Of a stretch of DNA of 64,000 nucleotides, positions 58,389-64,000 are shown in pieces; position 1 is the stretch's first letter; the number at the start of each line of letters is the position of its first letter. The stretch covers positions 1 through 64,000 of the forward strand of contig JAKOXK010000001.1 in NCBI GenBank assembly GCA_029781035.1, given 5' to 3'. Under the pieces are notes generated by a model. That model was not told the DNA's origin, searched no databases, and was given only the letters and a program-made list of their open reading frames with translations. Source of the DNA: Armatimonadota bacterium (lineage in GTDB: Bacteria > Armatimonadota > Fimbriimonadia > Fimbriimonadales > Fimbriimonadaceae). Position numbers and translations under genes: made by a program.

Positions 58389-59024
58389 ATGCAAGGCGAA
58401 AACCTCGAATTCCTATCTGAGCGTGAAGCCGAGATCCTCCGGCTGGCCTCGGAAGGCTACACGGACAGCCAGATCGCGACCAGGATGGGAATCGGAACAG
58501 GAACAGTCAAGACTTATTGGTCAAGGCTCCGCGGCAAACTCTCGGCCAACAATCGGACAGAGGCCGTGGCCAAGGCAGCAAGATTGCTGGGTATTCGGGA
58601 GGCGCGCGCTGAGTCGAGGACCGACCCGCGAGTCGGTTGGTGGGAAGCCCTGGTCAATGTAGCGCCGCTATGCTTCGCCGTCGTTGACTCCGAAGGACTC
58701 GTCATTTCGTACAGCCAAGGTTGTCTGAAGATACGCGAGGAGTTTGTAGTGGGACGGCGGCTTACCGACCAGGTGCCACAATGGCTTGTATCCCCGTTAC
58801 GCAAAGCACTTGCTAACAATGTCGCTTCTAACTCACTTTTTCGTGCATTTTCGCAGGAATCGGATGGCAAGGAAAGTGTAGTTCAAGGCATCGTTTCGTC
58901 TGTCCTGGAAAACGGCGTTACTGTCGCAAGGGTGATCGTCTTCCTCGTCCAATCGCCCCGACATTCGCAGTTCCAAGCCTCGGTGTACGGTGCTCCAGAA
59001 CCCGAAGCCGACGGCGTCTCATGA
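58389..59024 (+). CDS. LuxR/GerE-type regulator with N-terminal HTH and C-terminal PAS-like domain
   Basis: LSEREAEILRLASEGYTDSQIATRMGIGTGTVKTYWSRLRGKLSANNRTEAVAKAARLLG, then LVNVAPLCFAVVDSEGLVISYSQG. Confidence 0.88.
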   Translation: MQGENLEFLSEREAEILRLASEGYTDSQIATRMGIGTGTVKTYWSRLRGKLSANNRTEAVAKAARLLGIREARAESRTDPRVGWWEALVNVAPLCFAVVDSEGLVISYSQGCLKIREEFVVGRRLTDQVPQWLVSPLRKALANNVASNSLFRAFSQESDGKESVVQGIVSSVLENGVTVARVIVFLVQSPRHSQFQASVYGAPEPEADGVS

Positions 59025-59237
59025 CAGTCCGTTCTTCCATGGTCTGCGGACCGTACCGTTGACCTCGTGAAGGCGCGTACGACTGCGCCATATCGCCGAG
59101 GCTCGCCCGTTGGCGACGGACGGTAGGCCCTGAGCTTCTCTCAGGAAACGAGTGTGGTCAGCCCCCCCCCGTGGCGAACCGGGGCGCCAGTACACTGGCC
59201 CGTTCGGGATATCCTTAGAACGAGCTGGCAAAGAACG

Positions 59238-60068
59238 ATGATCAGGTTCTCTCTCTCAGGATTTGGCGACGAGATCTCGGCTGACCTAGACGCCCAACTC
59301 GATGCCCTCAAAGCCCTCCGCATTTCTGCCTTGGACTTGCGGACTGCTTTCGGAAAGAACGTCTTAGCACTCACGAACGCGGAAGTGGATGAGATTGGTG
59401 CTCGTGTCCGCGGGCACGGGATGCGCGTCCAGTCGATCGGATCACCTGTCAACAAAGTGAAGTTCACACCTGAGGGAAGGAGCGATGAGCTTTCCAGGCT
59501 CCACAGGGCCAGTGAGATCGCCAAGCGTCTGGGAACGCAGAGAATCCGTGTGTTCACTCCCGAGACGGATCCCAATGGTGGACAAGAGGCGTGGCCCGAG
59601 ATCAAGATCTGGATGGCTCCACAGGTTCGCTATGCGCACGACAACTCTCTGGTGCTGCTTCACGAGAACGATGGTCGATTTTTCGGTGCGTTTCCAGGCA
59701 ACGCCCGCCTTCTGTTCCACGAGTTCGGCGGCCCACACTTCAAGGCCGTCTACGATCCCGGCAATGCGGTCCTGATCGGCACGAGGACAATGCGCGACTG
59801 GTTCCCTTGGATCCAGATCCACCTGGATACGATCCATGTCAAGGACGGCAAGCAGGCCGAAAACCGCTTTGTGAACCCTGGAACCGGGGACGGCGAGCTG
59901 AAGGAGATGTTCAGCTTTCTTGTCATGAACGGCTGGCATGGGCAACTCACGATGGAGCCGCATGCACAGATTGCCGGCGAGAATGGCGGATTCAGCGGTG
60001 AAGAGGCTTTTCGCACTGCCGTTGCTGCGCTCCGTGGCGTTCTCGACGCCGCCGGGGCCGAAGCATGA
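59238..60068 (+). CDS. Sugar phosphate isomerase/epimerase family protein
   Basis: MIRFSLSGFGDEISADLDAQLDALKALRISALDLRTAFGKNV...VLLHENDGRFFG...AVYDPGNAVL...IHLDTIHVKDGK. Confidence 0.9.
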   Translation: MIRFSLSGFGDEISADLDAQLDALKALRISALDLRTAFGKNVLALTNAEVDEIGARVRGHGMRVQSIGSPVNKVKFTPEGRSDELSRLHRASEIAKRLGTQRIRVFTPETDPNGGQEAWPEIKIWMAPQVRYAHDNSLVLLHENDGRFFGAFPGNARLLFHEFGGPHFKAVYDPGNAVLIGTRTMRDWFPWIQIHLDTIHVKDGKQAENRFVNPGTGDGELKEMFSFLVMNGWHGQLTMEPHAQIAGENGGFSGEEAFRTAVAALRGVLDAAGAEA

Positions 60069-61147
60069 CCGTCCGTTTTGGCGTCGTTGGTTGCGGCGTC
60101 ATCCACGGCACGCACGCTGATGCCTTGTGTTCGATCGAGGGCGCAAAGCTGACTGCCTTTACCGACGTCGTTCCCGAGCGGGCCAAAGCGGCCGCCGAAA
60201 GGTACGGAGCGCTCGCAGCAAGCACACTGGACGAGATGCTCGACCACGTGGACGCGGTCTGTGTCTGCGTCCCCAGTGGCTCCCATTCGGGTATCGCAGT
60301 CCAAGCGGCTCGTGCCGGAAAGCACGTCTTGTCGGAAAAGCCCATCGATGTGAACATGCAAGCCGCATGGGCGATGGTGCAAGAGTGCGAGCGGTCAGGC
60401 GTGAAGCTCGGCGTCGTCTCGCAGCACCGGTTCGCCAAGGACATACGGAGCCTGAGGGATGCGGCCCAAGCCGGCGCGCTGGGCCCCCTCGTCGCCGGTG
60501 ACTGCTACAACAAGTGGTACCGAACACAGGCCTATTACGACTCGGGCGACTGGCGTGGCACCTGGAAGTTGGACGGCGGCGGGTGTTTGATGAACCAAGG
60601 TGTCCACTACGTAGACATGATCCAGTGGATCATGGGTGGCGTGCGCTCCGTCCAGGCCACTGTCAGGACAGTGGCCCACGAACGGATCGAGGTCGAAGAC
60701 ATGGCGAACGCGCTGGTCGAGTACAGGAACGGGGCGATCGGCGTCATTCAAGGCTCGACCGCGACCTATCCCGGTCTTGCCGAACGGCTCGAGGTCCACG
60801 GGAAGTGGGGGACTGCCGTCATCGAGGCCGACCGATTCAAAGTGTGGGACGTCGACCCGGCCGCCGCTCAGGCAGGATTTTACGGACACGGAGTGCTCAA
60901 GCAGCCCGCTCCTAACCTTGCGGTCGTTTCCGCCCCATCGGGCGCCACCAGCAGCGACCCTAGTGCGGTCTGGGCCGAGCAACACCGCCTTCAGATCGAG
61001 GACTTCACGAAAGCAATCCTGGACGACCGTGACCCGGCGATCACGGGGCGGGACGCACTCAAGCCGCTCGAAGTGATCCTCGCCATCTACGAGAGCGCCC
61101 GGCAAGGAGGCAGACGGGTCGAACTGGCGGCGGATCGGTTTCCCTGA
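60065..61147 (+). CDS. Gfo/Idh/MocA family oxidoreductase
   Basis: MTVRFGVVGCGVIHGTHADAL...VCVCVPSGSHSGIAVQAARAGKHVLSEKPIDVN...GGGCLMNQGVHYVDMIQWIMG. 4-nt overlap with the upstream gene. Confidence 0.95.
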   Translation: MTVRFGVVGCGVIHGTHADALCSIEGAKLTAFTDVVPERAKAAAERYGALAASTLDEMLDHVDAVCVCVPSGSHSGIAVQAARAGKHVLSEKPIDVNMQAAWAMVQECERSGVKLGVVSQHRFAKDIRSLRDAAQAGALGPLVAGDCYNKWYRTQAYYDSGDWRGTWKLDGGGCLMNQGVHYVDMIQWIMGGVRSVQATVRTVAHERIEVEDMANALVEYRNGAIGVIQGSTATYPGLAERLEVHGKWGTAVIEADRFKVWDVDPAAAQAGFYGHGVLKQPAPNLAVVSAPSGATSSDPSAVWAEQHRLQIEDFTKAILDDRDPAITGRDALKPLEVILAIYESARQGGRRVELAADRFP

Positions 61148-61684
61148 TCCTCGCTTGTCGGCGGATCAGCGGGGCGATGCGCCGCTTGCCGTTTCAGCGG
61201 TGGAGTCCAGGCCCTCGCCGCGTCCCCCTGACGTGTACGAACTCACGTTACCGTTGGCAATTGGCCACGCTGCCATGGCCGTCTCGGAGAGTCCCAAACC
61301 CTCCGTACCCTCAGCTTCATTGAGACGCGTCCATTCGTGGTGTTCCTGGAGTTGACCCTGTGGATGTGCCCTGGCCCCCGCGATCTGGGGCGATCGACTG
61401 CCCTTAAGCCTCTAAGATCTTTCTGTTTTCAAGTTTGAACCTTTGCGGCAGTCTTCGGCGCGCCAATCTTCACGACTCTGCCTACGTTCAGCCTCAACTC
61501 ATCCAAAGATCACGACGCTTGCCAGACTCCCTTGACAGCAGTCAAATCAGGGTACTTACCCACGTTCGGCGCGCGGTGAGCCGAGTCTTCATGAAACCTA
61601 ATGGAACTCCGCAACCCGACGGCTTGTCGAAAGCACTTGGGGCCCCAATCCTGACTCGACTGTAAACGAGGAGGACATCAGAAG

Positions 61685-62233
61685 ATGACTCGGAAACTGT
61701 CGCATGGCCTCGCAAATGTTCTTGCTGGCCTCACTTTCGTCATCGTGCCGTCACTTGCCTCCGCGGCCAATCTCACGGTGAGCCCGTCCGGGCTGACTGT
61801 CAGGCTCGGCCAGGTCGTGACCGGCAACGTGAAAAGCCTCATTGGCAATGACGACAACGCCTTGGTGGTGCGTCGGTTCATCGTTCCCAGCCTGCGGAGC
61901 GATGCTATCGACATCAGAGTCTCCGGGAAGTCCACCGCTTCCCGCCTCCTTACCCCTCGGTTCACCGTCAAATCCGAATCGCTGGACAACGGTGTCTGGC
62001 AACAGTCTATCGACCTCTATGACTTCACTCGCGGAGTTTGGGTGACCTGTAGCACCAAGCAACTCGGCATTGAATACTCTATCCAGACTGCGGTCGCTCC
62101 GAAGTCCACGGACTCGTTCGTCAGTCCGACAGGAATGCTCGCGGCAAGAGTGCGGATCAGAATGGCATCAGACCCCTTGAACGCACTGCCGGCATTTGCA
62201 TTCGAGTACGCCGACTGGGCCTTGATCGACTGA
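61685..62233 (+). CDS. Small secreted protein: stand-alone version of the C-terminal domain of the 17.6-22.2 kb paralogs
   Basis: Signal MTRKLSHGLANVLAGLTFVIVPSLASA. SGLTVRLGQVVTGNVKSLIGNDDNALVVRRFIVPSLRSDAIDIRVSG aligns by eye with NTINLGKLTAGDVTSLKADDGNVMTVCKFIVPSQTSPIIRMTQAY. AGGAGG Shine-Dalgarno. Confidence 0.75.
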   Translation: MTRKLSHGLANVLAGLTFVIVPSLASAANLTVSPSGLTVRLGQVVTGNVKSLIGNDDNALVVRRFIVPSLRSDAIDIRVSGKSTASRLLTPRFTVKSESLDNGVWQQSIDLYDFTRGVWVTCSTKQLGIEYSIQTAVAPKSTDSFVSPTGMLAARVRIRMASDPLNALPAFAFEYADWALID

Positions 62234-62392
62234 CACTGACGCGGGGGCCGTCGGCCCCCTAAAAACCGGGCACCTGCGCGCGCTGAAGCGCTCAGGTGCC
62301 CCCCACTTCTCAGCGCAACAGGCAACCCAAGAAGCCGCGGTCTCTCCTTCTCCCGAAACCCTTTCAAGACAATCCAGGTATAATACTCACAC

Positions 62393-62503
62393 AGTCTAAT
62401 CTGGGCAAAGCCCAGAGCGGGGGAACCAACCCTGGGGTGAATCCCGATTCCATCGGGAGGAGTAACTTTCGGCTCTAACCCGGCAGCTAACCTCGCCGAC
62501 GCA
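62393..62503 (+). ncRNA. ydaO-yuaA (cyclic di-AMP) riboswitch aptamer
   Basis: TAATCTGGGCAAAGCCCAGAGCGGGGGAACCAACCCTGGGGTGAATCCCGATTCCATCGGGAGGAGTAACTTTCGGCTCTAACCCGGCAGCTAACCTCGCCGACGC matches the conserved ydaO core (GAGCGGGGGAaCC...TTGGGGTGAATCC...ACCCGGCAGCTAACCTCG). TATAAT at 62379-62384. Confidence 0.96.
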
Positions 62504-62539
62504 TCGAAAGAGTGCGCGATTCCGCGCCCTCACCGACCT

Positions 62540-62564
62540 GCGCAAAGGAGGTGCATTCTTGCGC
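62540..62564 (+). promoter_or_regulatory. Hairpin placing the leader-ORF Shine-Dalgarno in its loop and start codon in its stem
   Basis: GCGCAA-aggaggtgcattc-TTGCGC. Confidence 0.55.
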
Positions 62565-62648
62565 GAAGCTTATCGCAACCCTGTTGCGATCTTGGGGCTG
62601 GTCTTTGGGCAAGCCTCTCATGAACACGCCTTTCAGGAGGCCCTATGA
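62559..62648 (+). CDS. Putative 29-aa leader ORF coupled to the downstream dehydrogenase
   Basis: AGGAGG-N7-TTG; (M)REAYRNPVAILGLVFGQASHEHAFQEAL, with TGA overlapping the next ATG (ATGA). Not in the ORF track. Confidence 0.45.
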   Translation: MREAYRNPVAILGLVFGQASHEHAFQEAL

Positions 62649-63790
62649 ATCAGAACAAACGTTTTGCTGTTTTGGGGGCAGGAAATGGAGGCCAGGCCAT
62701 GGCCGCCCACCTGTCGCTCAAGGGTTTCCCCGTCAGTTTGTGGAACCGAAGCCCGGGAAGGCTGGCTTCCGTGTTGAAGACTCATTCGATCCAACTCGTG
62801 ACCGAGGTCGACGGCCTCGAAGGTGGCCGAGCGCAGTTGGAACTGGTCACAGAGGACATTGGCAAAGCCGTCCGCATGGCCGAGATCGTGATGGTCGTCG
62901 TCCCGGCGACCGGACACAATGACGTCGCACGGCAAGCCGCGCCCTACCTGACGGATGGTCAGTTGATCGTCCTGAATCCGGGACGGACGGGGGGCGCCCT
63001 TGAGTTCCTTAAAACCGTGCGCTCCTCTGGGAACAAAGCCGAGATCCTCGTTGCCGAAGCCCAGACATTGATCTACGCCTGCAGGGCTCTCAATCCAGGG
63101 CAAGTCAAGGTGTTCGGGATCAAGAACAGCGTTCCCGTCGCTGCGATCCCTGCCCATCGGACCCCCGAGGTCGTCACAGCCCTCTCTGCCGCGTACGCCG
63201 AGTTCGTGCCAGGTGACAACGTGATGAAGACGAGCCTGGACAACATCGGCGCGATCTTCCACCCCGCGGTCACGATCCTGAACACAGCCAGGATCGAGAG
63301 CACTCGCGGTGATTTCGAGTACTACATCGAGGGTATCTCCCGGTCTGTCGCACAACTGCTTGAGAGGATGGACTCTGAGCGCGTCCAAGTTGGAGCCGCG
63401 CTTGGGTTCAACTGCATTTCGGCACGGGAATGGCTGTACTTGGCCTACGGAGCCTCGGGAAAGACGCTCTTCGACGCGATCCGTGCCAATGAGGGGTACT
63501 ACGGGATCAAAGCGCCTCACACCGTGGACACGCGGTACATCACTGAGGACGTACCTGCCAGCCTGGTGCCGATTGCCTCGATCGGCGAGCAACTCGGTGT
63601 TCCCTGCCCGACGATCCGGGCGATCATCCACTTGGCCAATCTGATCCATGGCTGCGATTACTGGCAGACCGGCCGGACTGTGCGGTCGATGGGACTTGAA
63701 GGGCTCAGCCTCCGTGAGATCCAGCACCTCGTACTCATGGGATCTTCCGAGGTCAAAGAACAGGAGGTGAAAGTTGCCGAGACCGCTTGA
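62645..63790 (+). CDS. NAD/NADP octopine/nopaline dehydrogenase family protein (opine dehydrogenase-like)
   Basis: FAVLGAGNGGQAMAAHLSLKGFPVSLWNRSPGRL...VMVVVPATGHNDVARQAAPYL...DNIGAIFHPAVTILNTARIES...ISRSVAQLLERMDSERVQVGAALG. AGGAGG Shine-Dalgarno. Confidence 0.93.
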   Translation: MNQNKRFAVLGAGNGGQAMAAHLSLKGFPVSLWNRSPGRLASVLKTHSIQLVTEVDGLEGGRAQLELVTEDIGKAVRMAEIVMVVVPATGHNDVARQAAPYLTDGQLIVLNPGRTGGALEFLKTVRSSGNKAEILVAEAQTLIYACRALNPGQVKVFGIKNSVPVAAIPAHRTPEVVTALSAAYAEFVPGDNVMKTSLDNIGAIFHPAVTILNTARIESTRGDFEYYIEGISRSVAQLLERMDSERVQVGAALGFNCISAREWLYLAYGASGKTLFDAIRANEGYYGIKAPHTVDTRYITEDVPASLVPIASIGEQLGVPCPTIRAIIHLANLIHGCDYWQTGRTVRSMGLEGLSLREIQHLVLMGSSEVKEQEVKVAETA

Positions 63791-64000
63791 CCATAACGAC
63801 GTAGTGGGACTGGTCCACCCCTATCTCGATGCCCACACGCTGGGCATCAGTTCGGTCAGCCAGTTGCTGGTAGAAGCCGGATTCCGTGTCGCCGTTGCCG
63901 GGGAAAGCGCCTGTATCGCGGCACAGAACCCTCGGTCAGAAAACCTTTTTCAGCCGCTCGTCGATTGGATTCGACGCGAGCGTGTCACGGCCCTGGGCTT
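63774..64000 (+). CDS. Cobalamin (B12)-binding domain protein, probably a B12-binding radical SAM enzyme (partial, runs off the end)
   Basis: AGGAGG-N6-TTG; (M)PRPLDHNDVVGLVHPYLDAHTLGISSVSQLLVEAGFRVAVAGESACIAAQNPRSENLFQPLVDWIRRERVTALGF. DAHTLG fits the DxHxxG base-off/His-on motif. Overlaps the upstream gene by 17 nt. Confidence 0.75.
   Translation, partial: MPRPLDHNDVVGLVHPYLDAHTLGISSVSQLLVEAGFRVAVAGESACIAAQNPRSENLFQPLVDWIRRERVTALG

Noticed and set aside
61148-61684. Possible decayed gene in the 540-bp gap
   Set aside because: Short overlapping ORFs without recognisable motifs or consistent frame. Cannot be supported as a pseudogene from sequence alone.
62238-62300. GGGGGCCGTCGGCCCCC and GGGCACCTG...CAGGTGCCC hairpins as a minus-strand terminator
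   Set aside because: The T-run would fit the minus strand, but no minus-strand gene lies upstream of it. More likely a weak 3' structure for the 61685 gene.
62633-63727. 364-aa - strand ORF
   Set aside because: Antisense to the opine dehydrogenase-like gene, which has clear Rossmann and C-terminal motifs and a Shine-Dalgarno.
1-64000. CRISPR array, IS element, prophage or anti-phage system
   Set aside because: No regularly spaced direct repeats, transposase/integrase motifs, terminal inverted repeats, phage structural genes or recognised defence proteins were seen.

Overview
The window looks like a chromosomal segment of a high-GC, diderm, plant-polysaccharide-using bacterium. An Armatimonadota/Fimbriimonadia-like origin is my inference only. 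Housekeeping genes include rel, dtd, kdsB, greA, rpmB, accA, accD, rqcH, deoC and pepF-like. Carbohydrate genes include GH115, GH51, fucI and sugar isomerases/oxidoreductases. There is also a large load of secreted proteins. Four regions stand out. (1) At 62.39-64.0 kb, a clear ydaO/c-di-AMP riboswitch precedes a 29-aa leader ORF whose Shine-Dalgarno lies in a hairpin loop. An octopine/nopaline-type dehydrogenase follows through an ATGA stop/start overlap, then a truncated protein with a DxHxxG cobalamin-binding motif. (2) At 44.8-58.0 kb, four tandem ~1000-aa secreted paralogs carry C-terminal dockerin-like repeats plus an EF-hand. They sit beside a small secreted cohesin-like protein and a divergent LuxR-type regulator. 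(3) At 17.6-22.2 kb, three secreted paralogs of unknown function each have an identically spaced TGATAGNAT-N10-ATG element, suggesting near-leaderless transcripts. Their C-terminal domain recurs as a stand-alone protein at 61.7 kb. (4) There are two candidate small structured RNAs, at 12.8-13.02 kb and 22.27-22.46 kb. The supplied ORF track misses the M61 peptidase at 1-948 (-), the leader ORF at 62559-62648, and the B12-binding ORF at 63774-64000. No CRISPR array, prophage, IS element, rRNA or convincing tRNA was found.
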